Shown in pieces: positions 1-12,000 of a stretch of 64,000 nucleotides of DNA. The notes under the pieces were generated by a model. That model was not told the DNA's origin, did no database searches, and worked only from the letters and a program-made list of their open reading frames with translations. The stretch is from Cyclina sinensis. Lineage: Eukaryota; Mollusca; Bivalvia; Venerida; Veneridae. Where the stretch lies: contig JAAONU010000013.1 in the NCBI GenBank assembly GCA_012932295.1, positions 10,380,821 to 10,444,820 on the forward strand, written 5' to 3'. The translations under genes were made by a program, and so were the position numbers. Numbering within the stretch: the first letter of the stretch is position 1; each line of letters opens with the position of its first letter.

Positions 1-230
1 GGTCACAGGTGCCTGAAGATTGAAAACCATTTCCGCTCAATGACTGGAGTTCTATTGCATCCAAAGCCTCCAAGCTTCATAGGATGATTGCCCTTGCTGA
101 GTAGAAGAACCCTATTGATTTTAGGGTCAGTAAATCAAAGGTCAAGGCCACAGGGGCCCGATAAGTGAAAACCGTTTCCGCTCAATTACTGGAGTTATAT
201 TTTACCCAGGGCCTTCAAACTTCTTTGTAT
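1..230. repeat. Two diverged units of a ggtcaaggccacagg-type bivalve repeat
   Basis: Positions 1-60 and about 144-200 share a unit containing 'gaaaaccatttccgctcaat', followed by 'actggagtt' and 'cttcaaacttc'-like segments, spaced about 145 bp. The same theme (calcium-channel-like names do not apply; it is non-coding) recurs at 54.6-56.0 kb. No gene is seen between 230 and 1100. Confidence 0.5.
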
Positions 231-1133
231 ATATACACAGCTCAAAATAATTAAAGGAGTGCCCATATGATCTATAGAATACATGTACCATAGGCGTTGA
301 GTAGATTTATGAATATCTTTTACAGCAATAACAAAATCGTTCTGTTTACAAAAACAAATCGGCATTTTCATCGCCAACAGGCACATTCCTAAACAGAGGC
401 AGTGTCCAGGATATGAACACTATCAAATTAACGTTGAAAAAGTGGTCTTACAGGAGAACAAATAATGTCTGTAAAAGCAGATTCAGGCCTGGAAACGTTT
501 CATAGTCATTGCCTGCAATGAGTGTATTCCCTTTCGGGCGTTTAGGCACTTTCTGCATCGTCAGGGAATGATGTATATATATAATGTTCTTACTTATACC
601 ATAATAAATGACAGAGGCATCTGTTTCAGAAAGGCGATATCTTTCCCTTTGCCTTCCTTCCATCGGGTGCAGGGGGGAGACATGCGTTTTCACAAAAAAC
701 ATCTAGTTTGAATTGAACTATTATAACATTGCACTTCTTTTTTTAACAGTTTAAATGGGCTTAAATTGCTCTCATATTTTCTTTTCTTGAAATCAACTTG
801 TTTTAGTGTTCAAAATAAACCAAATCATTTCAAGACTAAACTTCTTTAATGCTTATAAAATCCTTTCTGTGGATCTGAAGTTAATAATTTCTTCTTCGAT
901 TAGCCTACCTTGATTAATTTAAATGAACTTTATAAATTTAAGTACAAATCTTGAAAAACAGATTACTTTTTTGAAGTGCTTGCATTATTTTGTACAGACA
1001 GTTATTGAACTAGTCAGGTGTTTATATTTTATATAATCTCTATAACTATGAGACATCATTTATAAATGATACTTTCACCATTGAGAGTTACTGCAGTAAA
1101 AGCATTATGATACCAGCCATTTCTCTGTTTAAG

Positions 1134-2441
1134 GTGCCGCCCCAGTGCAACCTCAAAACCTTCCCTCACAACAACAAACAGCCCCAGGTAACTACCAGTG
1201 GCATCCTATTCAGAGTGCCTATCCAGTATCGACGCAGCAAGATAACAGTCTTGTTACAAGTGACCAGCTTGCTCATCAACAGGCTCCATCAGGTAAAAAT
1301 ATCAATTAATTAATATTGATATTTGTTTTGGTTTTATATTTTGGTTTCTTTTTTGTTTTGGTTAAGTCAGTTAAAACTGTCATTATTTTGAGGTCTTTTC
1401 TGTTTTATCGGGCAAGTGAATGCTGTATGTTTCCCTTTATATCTTAATAGATAAAACATATTTAGTTAACCATGCAGGTCCCAACTCATTATAAATAAGT
1501 GACTGAATCACAGAATATAGCTGATTTTTTTTCTTTAAAATTTAAGGAAAGTTAATATACTATGGAAAAAACCCATAATATTATGCTTCTATTAACCATG
1601 ATTTTTTTAAAGTTTTGATTTATCAGGATTCGAACCCATGACCTTTCGGTCGGTAAAATATAAAGGGACAATCTGATCCACAGAGTCTAGTTTTCACAGT
1701 TCGTCAAATTTAATTTTATAACTAAAGTATCTACTCCGTGACAAACGGGGTAATTTTTTACCGATAAAGTGTGTAAAACCTTATGTTTTGATGTTTTCTA
1801 TAACAAAACATGAGTCAGAAGGTTAGTTTTGATGTGTTCTTCACAATTACAGCTTTAATTTCCAGATGTATAAACATTTTTTTTTCACCGTCGGCCCATC
1901 TATGAGTCAGTAGCTTTAAATAAGAAATTGAATAAGATATAAAAAAGAATACACACAAGTCGAACATTTGCAGGATTGTTTTCGTTTTCGAGAAAGTGTC
2001 AATAAACTGCAAGCGATTTTCCGTATCATCAGTTAGCATACAGTAATTTAAGAATTAGCAGAAATTAGTTCCTAGATTTCAAAATTTTACAGCTTTCGCA
2101 CTGAAACCAACATAGCTCATACAGCTGACATCGTACATGAACATAACTCATATAGCTGACATCGTACATGAACATAACTCATATAGCTGACATCATGCAT
2201 GAACATTACTCATATAGCTGGCATCGTACGTGAACATAACTCATATTGCTGACAACATACATGAACATAGCTTTTATACTTCACATCGTACATGAACATA
2301 ACTTACATAGCTGACATCGTACATAAAATGTTTTTCCCACTGATGATGTGTTTTGTAATGTTTACTGTTTTTACTATTCCAGCACCTTCAACTGATTTTG
2401 AAGCGCCCCCTCCATCCTATGAAAGCATTCAAAAGATGTGA
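1134..2441 (+). CDS. 3' end of an unrecognised gene: Q/P-rich tail ending in a PPSY motif
   Basis: Two coding exons, 1134-1292 and 2383-2441, joined in frame (GT at 1293, AG at 2381-2382, codon split G|CA). Upstream exons lie outside the window. The first exon is read in the frame that gives a Gln/Pro-rich low-complexity stretch (about 52 codons with several QQ and the segment NYQWHPIQSAYP). The second gives STDFEAPPPSYESIQKM and a TGA at 2439-2441. The PPSY is a PPxY-type motif, known as a ligand for WW domains such as those of Nedd4-family ubiquitin ligases; such tails are common on small membrane adaptors. I cannot name the protein, because the conserved part is not here. The intron 1293-2382 holds a TIR element and a 31-bp tandem repeat. 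An AATAAA at 2842-2847 is a plausible polyadenylation signal. Confidence 0.62.
1498..1915 (-). mobile_element. TTAA-type TIR element with tRNA-like core (copy 1)
   Basis: Reverse-orientation copy of the element best preserved at 19700-20135. The right end reads TGAGTCAGTAGCTTTAAA (TTAA at 1916-1919). The left end is diverged (AAGTGACTGAATCACAG). The middle contains the reverse complement of a B box (GATTCGAACCC near 1627) and a CCTTTCGGTC block shared with the other copies. It sits in the intron of the 5' gene. Confidence 0.72.
2110..2326. repeat. 31-bp tandem repeat, 7 copies
   Basis: Seven consecutive 31-bp units close to 'acataactcatatagctgac' + 'atcgtacatga'. Units 5 and 6 are most diverged. 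Intronic and non-coding, ending about 55 bp before the splice acceptor of the last exon of the 5' gene. Confidence 0.9.
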
Positions 2442-3310
2442 AGCCTTACACATTCTACAGATTCTTATGTACACTTTTACTCGGTAGTTACCAAACAATG
2501 CTTCAATGCCATTATCACACGAGAAAAAAAGTGTTCACCCTTTTCACCAGTGATACTTAAACTGCTTGCGATTCGAAGTAAAACTGTTTGACAACTTGTC
2601 TGTATCGTATAAAATCAGCTTTCGATCGTAGTTTTGACTTAACAACCTTGTTTGAAACCACCAAAGTTAAATTTCAAATGCTTGGATCGTTTTTTACTGA
2701 AAATGTTTAAAATAAGTAAGATCTATGAAGATATTGGGTATTTTGATAAATCACAGAACTTAACTTTTAATATATTTTCAGAAAAGTTGTTGAGTAATTT
2801 TTGTGAGATTGTTTTGTTTGACATTTTCAAAGAGAGGATATAATAAATGAACCATTAGTGTGTTGTTAATAATGTTTTTGAATTTCAAGAAAAATAGCTG
2901 CCAATTTGAATTGGTGGAAAGAAAACACGATATTGGATAGCCAATTAGAAATTCAGGCTCTGGGTAAACTTGTTTCGAGTTTCTTGCTGACATTTTTGTC
3001 AGTCAAAAACAAAATCAATAATGAGAATCTCGGCTTTAAACCTCACTCTAAAAGCCATTTATTTGATAATATATATTTCTGTTACCACTGGCCAGTATTT
3101 ATATCCATTGTTTTAATTAGCACATTTATGACATTAAGTTGAATAATTGTTAGTTATACTATACCTTAGTTATACATTTTTAAAGAAATATACAAACTGC
3201 TAGTTGTACTAGCCAACAATATGTATATATTGCTTCATATAGAGAGAACTACTGATGCATTTGCTTGTTTTATTAAACGATGATATGCTTAAATGTCTTA
3301 AATTATTTTT

Positions 3311-4505
3311 AGCTTACCTGAGCATTTGCTCAATGTGAGCTTATGTGATTGCCCTTTGTGCGTTGTGAATTGTGCGTCGTGCGCAGTCAAAATTTTACTT
3401 TAAAAATCTTCTCCTAAACCACAAGGTGAAAGTTGATAAAACTTTGCAGGAAGCTTTACCAAAACTTTTCAAAGAATTTCATTTCAATGAAGAACTCTAG
3501 TTGCTTTGACAACACAAATGAAAAGTCTTCCTGTTTGAAACTACTCACATGTCTGAAATTTGGTGTCGCATTGTCTATTGCACCTCTATAAGTGTTGTTC
3601 AAATATTGTCCCTTGGGGCAGTATTGGCCCCGCCTGCGGAGTCACATGTTTTACCCAGAAATTTAAGGAAATACTTTAAGATCTTCTTGTCTGAAACTAG
3701 AAGGCCCTGAGTTCTAAACTTTGGCATGCTTGATAACCTCTACCAAGTTTGTTAATATTATTTTATTAGGGTCACTACTGGCCCCTCCTTCCGACAAAAA
3801 AGACGATAATCTTTAGAAGTCTTTATGAAACCACTCATATGATTTTCAAGCGGTATATATCAGATGATAGTTTGCCCTACAATCTAAATTTTGGCATTCT
3901 TTACGTTGGTGAAGAACTCAAATACACTGGCTAAAAAATTACCGGATATTATATATACTATATACAAACAGCTCGGCAGAGTGAACCGCGAGCGAACTGC
4001 ACTCTAAGAAATATCGCTTTTATCCTACATGCCTGTGCCGTAGAGAACCTCGTTCAATATCCACGGGCAAGGCCCACACAAAAAAGTGAGATTTTTTCGT
4101 ATTACATTATCATATAAGGGAGAATTTCCAAAGTCTTAAGCACTTAGGGTTCTGAAATTCGACATGAAGCATTGTCCATTGGACCCCTACAAAAACTATT
4201 TAGTCTTTGATCTAGGTGGTGATCTTTTATACTGACTTATATAGGCAACAATTAAAAAGACTTCTTGTAAGAAACCGTAAGGATGAGACATAGATATATT
4301 TAAAAATCTTAAAAATAAGGCTAAGACATCAGACATTTGATTTGAAACATTGCTTATTGGACCTGTACCAATATTGTTGAAATATTGCCGCTTGTTAAAT
4401 TCTTTCTTCCTTATTTCAATGATATATGCATTTCAAGGCACTTGTCTTTCAAAGCAGTTGTACTAATTTGTGCGCTTTAGGGCCATCATGGCCCCCTTGT
4501 TTTAT
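3311..4505. repeat. Dispersed bivalve-type repeat, about 1.2 kb
   Basis: Starts with 'agcttacctgagcatttgctc' and ends in 'agggccatcatggccccctt'. Inside are degenerate units of roughly 150-200 bp with 'aaatcttcttgt..gaaact' and 'attggacc..taca' themes. No coding frame survives. I read it as a decayed non-autonomous element. It lies between the end of the 5' gene and the transketolase gene. Confidence 0.5.
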
Positions 4506-4762
4506 TGAACTGTATTTTACATAATGTATCATATAATTTGCTTATTTTTTATTTTTTATAGTCATTTCGTACTGTTAAACTTATACCTTTGCATGTTTTT
4601 AATAAACTTTTCATGGCATACACGTTGTTAAAATTATTTGCATTTTGACTTTTATAATTGCACAAAAATACAAAAGGATATTGTGTAATCCTCTGCCCTT
4701 ATCATTGAAATCACAGCCATAGCTTTTTTCAGCTGTCTGTGAAGTAAATAAATATAACTTAA

Positions 4763-5119
4763 AGGCACATTGAGCCTCAGAAATGGCTACAATTTTTCCT
4801 CTCCGGAAAAAGGCATAAATGTGTTTTACAATATTTAAATAATAGATTGAGAGCATGCTATATGCTTAGCACTTTAAGATAGTTGCGTTGAATGTGAAAT
4901 AATTTGTTATAAACGTAGCAAACTTGTAAACAAAGTGGTATTTTAACATTCATACAAAATACTAATTCACTATAGCTTTACCAGTGGCCAAAAGCAAAGG
5001 TGACAAATCATGGGTCATTTATATGGCTAATGAATACCATTTTGGAAATTGTAACACTACGCTAAAAATGAAAAGCTTTTGAGAAAATAAAAGTAGTATT
5101 TTTGGGGCTTAATGGGCCT
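4763..5119. mobile_element. TTAA-flanked TIR element (MITE), family 3, 357 bp
   Basis: Flanked by TTAA at 4759-4762 and 5120-5123. The left terminus is AGGCACATTGAGCCTCA; the reverse complement of the right terminus is AGGCCCATTAAGCCCCA, a 17-bp inverted repeat with 14 matches. No coding potential. Both termini begin AG next to the TTAA, as do the other TTAA elements here. Confidence 0.75.
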
Positions 5120-5123
5120 TTAA

Positions 5124-6092
5124 GTTTTAGAACTCTAAGAGAAGTTGTCAAAAATCTGTTAAAAATAAACTGGATTAGAATCTGCATTATACAAGAAACT
5201 GAAGTCTATAATATAAAGGAATTAATGGTTTATTTATCTAATTAAAACAAAGATTACTTTTCATGGCGACAGAGCTTGCCTCTCTTAATTTAGCCTTTAG
5301 AGACCAAATAGCTTTAGGTTGAAACGCAACAATTTTGTATCAAAAACTGATGAGCTGATAAAAATTTCTTTGATTTAATAAAAATCCATAAGTTCTTGTA
5401 AAAATACTTATAAATCACAAAACTTGGGGTCTCCGACAAAAATACACTAACACAGTTCCCTCATCCAAATACCAAGAAGTGACTTTCTCTTGCTAAACTG
5501 TTATTTTATTATTATTATTATGTTGTTGATGATGATCAGTGAATATCAAGCTGAATGAGAAAAGGATAATATGTGGTCACATTTTTTTAGTAAAAAACAT
5601 ATTTGTTTATTTTCTAAGAATTTAATTTAATTCAAGTATTTTGGGCAAGGTAGTCATTATTTGCTGGCTAAGGCTTGTGTATAAACACAAGTTATAAAGT
5701 ACAAGTTAGTAGCATAACAAATTTTTAACAAACAGTACATGCTTTCAGCTGGTGACTTAACATTTCAACCCACCTGACTAAATTTAACTTGTCCGAGAGA
5801 TCAGCCGGGCAAATAGTTTGAGCAGCTTTCATGAATGTTTGATCAAATTGTTGCCTAAGATTGTTCATAAACTAAAATACTGACTACAGATGACCGACAA
5901 ACACAAAGGCTTACATGACCCACAAACTAAATCGAACTATTTAAATTAAAAATGAATTAATTAATAAATTATGCCTATATTACCACAAAATATTTTGAGG
6001 TATGGAAAGATACATTTTTTCAGTTACGAATATGAAATAATTCTGAAATATTAATTTTGAATTCCCATAATGTTCAGACCAAAACGGCAGAA
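5124..6092. other. Intergenic stretch downstream of the transketolase gene
   Basis: AT-rich sequence with short ATT runs near 5510. I see no exon or repeat family. It should contain the 3' UTR of the minus-strand transketolase gene; TTTATT (AATAAA on the minus strand) occurs near 5506 and 5604, but I cannot say which is used. Confidence 0.3.
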
Positions 6093-9000
6093 TTAATGCA
6101 TCATATTGCGGACAGCCTTTTCTATGCAGCTGGCACTTATTCCAAACATCTCGATAAGTTCTTCTGCTTTTCCGCTTCTTGGAAGCTCAGTCACAGCCAT
6201 TTTCTTTATGCTTATGTCACGTTCTTCGCACAGAGCACCAGCCACACAATCTCCAAGTCCACCTGTTTTATAAAGTATGATAGGTTTGTTTTAAATATAA
6301 TACAAGGAAAGTCAAGAAAAAGTCATTAAAAGGTAAAGACAGAAAAAAGAAGTCTTGACTTCTTAACCAAAATATTTAAATGAAGACAAGTACTTATTTT
6401 CAAAGTTCATAATTTAAAAACAGTTTTTAACTATACACACCCCATTCATAATGATCCTCAACTGTAATCATTCTTCCACCAGTTTCCCTTGCATTCGATA
6501 GTATTGTATCTTTATCAAGTGGTTTGAGTGTAAATGGGTCAATCACGCGGATGAATATACCGTCTTGGCGTAATTGTTCTGCCGCCTTTAAGGACTCGGT
6601 TAGAGTAATTCCACATCCAATAACAGTGACAGCATCGCTGTAACTTTTTCTAACTACCTGTTTATGTATCAATGTTCCGTAAGTAATACATGGAGATTTA
6701 AGTAATCATATAATCAATTCAGAACCCATCTGATATGTTTCAAAAGCAGCCGTAAGTGGGTGTATTCATATGTGTTTTCTTAACTGAAAGCATACATGCA
6801 TTTCAACCAGATAAATTCACTCAGTTTTCTTAGTAAAACAAATGTGCTTTGCAGAAAAGAAAATATATATTTTGAGTTGTTTTTACTTTGACATGCAAAT
6901 ATCTTTGATGTATATATGGCATAAAACATATTCATTTAAATTTTCTCACGAGTTCAAGAAAGCCTTTTACGAAAAAAAGTATGCGACAGTGAAATAAGTA
7001 AAAATGGCAATTCATTTAGTGCAACAAGCTAAAACAAGTGTCCTTCTCTTACGTCTTTTTTTATTTTGATCATTCGGTGATAACAATTTCCAGGACAAGG
7101 GCAAAGAAAGGTAAGAAAATGTTAAAATAAAGAATGGAAAGTAATTACTCATGTTCGAGAACGGTTGATGCACTTCATTTTATGGAGCAAGAAATCATTC
7201 AAATCGTCATTTACTTTAACTCATCACTGAAACCTAATTAGCCGAAATGATTGCGTCACAGTCACCTAGAACCGATTGTTCCTGTTGGTTATCTCTTATG
7301 CTTTATATATCAAATTAAGTGTCTTTAAAGAAAATTTTATACCTACAAGTGACTGATGTGTTCCACTTCTGCTCTGAATAATCTGAAAAAGACACATTTG
7401 TTTATTTCCTCGATTATTTATGATACCTACCTTTGCCTTTCCTATTTCAAACACTTCGTCATTGTTGTAAATCACTGGTACACTTGGTCGGCTAGTTCTG
7501 ATGTAACAAAGTCCTTTTGTGTTTGCCGAAAGTTCAACTGCCCTCTCCATGGAAACAGCATCACTGGGATAGAACAAGGTGGACCCCGGTATAGCTCGAA
7601 ACATGGCGATGTCTTCAAGGGCCATCTGAGTTGGACCGTCGCATCCTGCCATTTAAAGTCTCACCTTTCATTTTGGATAACTATTAAGTAACTTAATGTC
7701 AAAATAGTGGGCCCTGGTATGGCTCGAAACATGGCGACGTCTTTAAGGGCCATCTGAGTTTTACCGTCTAATCCTACCATTTAAAGTCTCGCCTTACAAT
7801 TTGGATAACTATTAAGTAACTTAATGTCTAAATAGTGCCCCCATTAATTGATGCTGAAAAATCATTACAATCAAAATATGTCCGGGTTATTTAAGCATTG
7901 TTTTAAAAAGGTTCTTACTAATAATTTTTCATTGATTTTTTTTTTCTGAATGCGAGCTTAAATCATCACTAAAACTCAAATATCGAAAACAGCAACAACA
8001 TTAATTGTGAATATACCTAAATGGTCCAATCTCTTATAAATTCCCTCTTTTATTCGATATTGTTACAGCAATAATATTTGCCATAACTATATTACCAAAG
8101 ATACTCAGACCAAACTTTTCAGAATAACTGCTATCACTCCCCAGCAAGTATCATGATTAATTTTTAGAGAAGTCCAATATTTTATTTTTCATAATCATGT
8201 TTTCTAGATAATACCATAGAATGGTTGGTTGATTTTTGACACCTACCGATTGAAATTCCAACATGTGAACCAACTAGATTGATATTGCTTTGTGAAATGC
8301 CCCCTATTCTGATCTGGTCAAATGCTCGAGCCATGAAGGCACCGAATGTATTGCAGAAAACAACATTTCTGTCCCTAATAGCACAACCTATAGCCACACT
8401 GACCATATTTTGCTCGGCAATGAAACACTCGATATATCTCTCGGGATATGCTTCCTGAAAGTAAAAACAGCGATCAAATCTTAAACAAAAAGGTTTTAAT
8501 TTAGACCTCGACATTTTAGTTACATTAAAGAAATAACTTCATCAAAACAAAACTGTAATTTTAAGTTAGAGCTTTCATAAGAAATAAAGCATCGTTCATT
8601 TTCTGTTTATTCAAAGATTACGGGACAAAATGACTAGATAGAAAGACACGCCTCGCTTATCTTTTCAGCTGTCCTATGTTTTACCTTTGCAGGTTTTACA
8701 CTGTGATTAAACCAGTCTATCGACAAGTGCAACAACCTAAGTATACATGTACAAATTATAAATTTTACTCACCATAAACGTGTTAGAGTAAGTTGATTTT
8801 CTTGTGTCGGCATCAAGAACTACAATCCTGTCATTGGTCCTGCCGAGCTTTACAAGTGCCAAGCCGTACGCAACACGTGTTGGTATCTACAAATTAGGAA
8901 ATAGATTTTAAGTTTGAGTGATATACCGTCTGATATATCACGGTGTCGAGTTCAGATGCGTAGTAATTTAATCACGAAGGCCGTAGGCCTGAGTGATTAA

Positions 9001-12000
9001 ATAATTACGCATATGAACGAGAAACCGTGATATATACGACGGTAGATCACGAAAATGTTAAAATCTATTTCCATTCTAACACGTACGTATATTTATAAGG
9101 GACGTTAGTATGTGCACTATTTAACAGTGGCGTTCTCAGTGACGTCAGCGGGCGCGCGCTTGTATTCAGCGTGCTATACTGCCTGATATATCACGCTCAA
9201 TTCCTTCTTTGTTTATTGTCGGCAAATTGCGGATAGTGTTAGAATAAAAGTTAAACCAGCGAACATTTCTTGTTGCAAATCTTATTGCAGTTCAATACAT
9301 GTTAATGTTTTGTAAGGTAAAAGGCTCGTCGTGTAATATTTGATAATTTGTGGTAACTGTTATTTCAAATTAACATCTCACAAAAAGACAAAAAAAAATT
9401 AAACAAACGCAAATCAGTTTTTTAACTGTTTCGTAACTACATTTAAATAGGGAATTAAATTTGTTACAAATGTGCGCTCTTTTTCTGGACAGAAAAAGGT
9501 GTTCTTAACTTAATAAACTTGAAAGTTTAGTGGAAAGAGCAAAGAGTATTTTAAAGGCATGCTACATACTGCTTCTCCAATGTTGTACTTTGGAGCATCT
9601 GACAGTTTTACTTTACTTATGTCTACTTGAAGAACCTGAGCTGTTATTGGTCGTGGTTTGAGTTGCCAAGGTGCACTGCTAGTCATTCTCTCCTGAATTA
9701 TCTTTATACATTCTCTTGCCTGATCGTCAAGTTGTTTACCGTGATAAGATGCTCCTTCAAAACCTGCCAAATATATTAAAGGCCGGTTTCCCTCATAGGC
9801 ATGATTTAGATTTTTATCTCCAAACTGTGTTAAGACAGTCAGCGATGAGCCGTCAGTCTTAAGTACCGCAAATCAAAATCAGACATCGTGATTATGTGTG
9901 CGAAATGGGGAAAAAGGAAGTTTTTATGAATCGTGTAGTTTCAACCATAATACCATCTGATGGCTTTTATTCGACTTCATGATCTGTGTTTTAACCGTAA
10001 TAAATATGTCATATCACCTATTTTACAAATCGTAATAACCTGACTTACCTAATTGTTAATAAAAAAAGCAGTCTGATGTGATAGCTCAGAGTTCAAAAAA
10101 CATTCAGGTATGAAAACTGATGCGTTTAAAGCGACTGACTCACAAAATTTTGCTGAATTTTTTTATTCTTTAAAATTTAAGAGGATTTAATATACTATGG
10201 AAAAAATATAATATCATGCTTCTATACACCATGAAAACTAAAAAAAGGTTTTGACTTAAAGTTATACACGGTCTATAATTTACCCTTACAAAACATAAAA
10301 AAAAACACTTCAGATCGATTTATTAGGGGGAAATAGGCATTATTTGAGAAAACATGTTATACTGATTCTTTCCCGTTTGTCGAATAAATAGAAATGAAAC
10401 ATGTATAAAGTTAAAAAAACTGGCAGTTTTTTTAACTCGCGGATATAGCCGAAGATAACGTAATTTTTACGACGATTTCCGTAAATCACGTGATATGAAT
10501 ATTAATTAGATACAAATCGTGAACAAAATGGCGGATGAACCGTTTCAAAAACGGAAGCGAAAGTCAACTGTGACGGATTCATCCAAGAAAAGGAGAAAAC
10601 AGGCATATAATTTAGGATTTAGCAAGGCCAGGATACACATTGGGAATGAGTTTACACGCTGGCGTGAAGTAAAAGCTGAGTTAGCTATAAAGACCGACGA
10701 AAAACTTGCCAAGTTTTTGCTGGACAGGTAAAAATACTAAAATGGATTTTATTCGAAACATTTGCGGTTTACTTAGTAATATACAATACACTCATGAATG
10801 ATTATTCGACGTGCAGTCTGTTTAGTTCTGGTATTAAAGACTGCCTTTTTTGTATGTTTCGATTATGTTACATATTAGTATTTTCAAATGAGTAGCCATG
10901 TTTCGTCCCAATAAATTTCGTACAATGAGGGAAACCAAATAGGCTATTTCTGTTACGGTTTTAATGAAAAAACATCGTCTGAATTGGCAGACAGTTTTAT
11001 TGTATGTAAACAAATTTGATAAAAACTATTTTATGACTAAGTCAGTACATCTCATGTAAAGGTACGGTCAAGTGAATTCTGTTATTTTCAGTTTTTTTTT
11101 TTTCATAAATTTTGTGTTACAGTAATGAACACAGAGATGTAAAGTAATGCCATGCTGTTTATTTACATGTTTCACTACTTCTGATGCTTGTTATGATTGA
11201 AATTGGAGAATTTAACTAAATATTTTTTACTTGCTGCTTTTATGAACTTACTTCTCATTCCCCAAAACAGATAAGAAATTAACAGCAATTATTGTATTTC
11301 AGATATGATTCATCTAAGTTGAAGCAGAGCCAAACAACACAAAGGCCATCTGGTCAGTTACACATACCAACTGCAACGCCATCCCATGTTTATCAGTCCT
11401 CTACACCAGGTCCATCACATGGATACCTGAGCATTCCTCAAATTCCTGTATCTGAGATATCATCAACATCAGATATTGGGGGCTCAGAAAGGTACTTGAA
11501 GTTAGATAATATATTTAACATATTTTTTCATCTAGGGTAGCGTGTATGTTGTTATACATTGTTGCTTTTACATAAATATTTACATAATTGTGTCATTGTA
11601 AAAAAGCGATCTATATAAGACCAAACATTAGTCTGGTGTCTAACCCAGATAAATTGTCACCTTGTCTGAATACGGATAACACTTATTATTTTGAAGATTG
11701 GCAAATACATTATATATAAAAAAATATTCTGCTTTTCACAGGGAAGAACCAGAAATGTCAGGTGTGGAGTCAGTTCATTCTGAAAAAAGTGGCACGGGGT
11801 AAGAGTTGAATATTAATTGCACTTTCGGTTCAAATAGTAAACAATGCATTTCCTAAATTGATGTGAAATGAAGGAACATTACTGTAAAACAGTATTGTTA
11901 ACAACAATCATTTATGACACTTGTATTTGTTTTGAAAGTTACTTTTTAACTGTTACATATGTATATGTGTGTGTGTATAAGGCAGTTGTTCTTTATTTGA

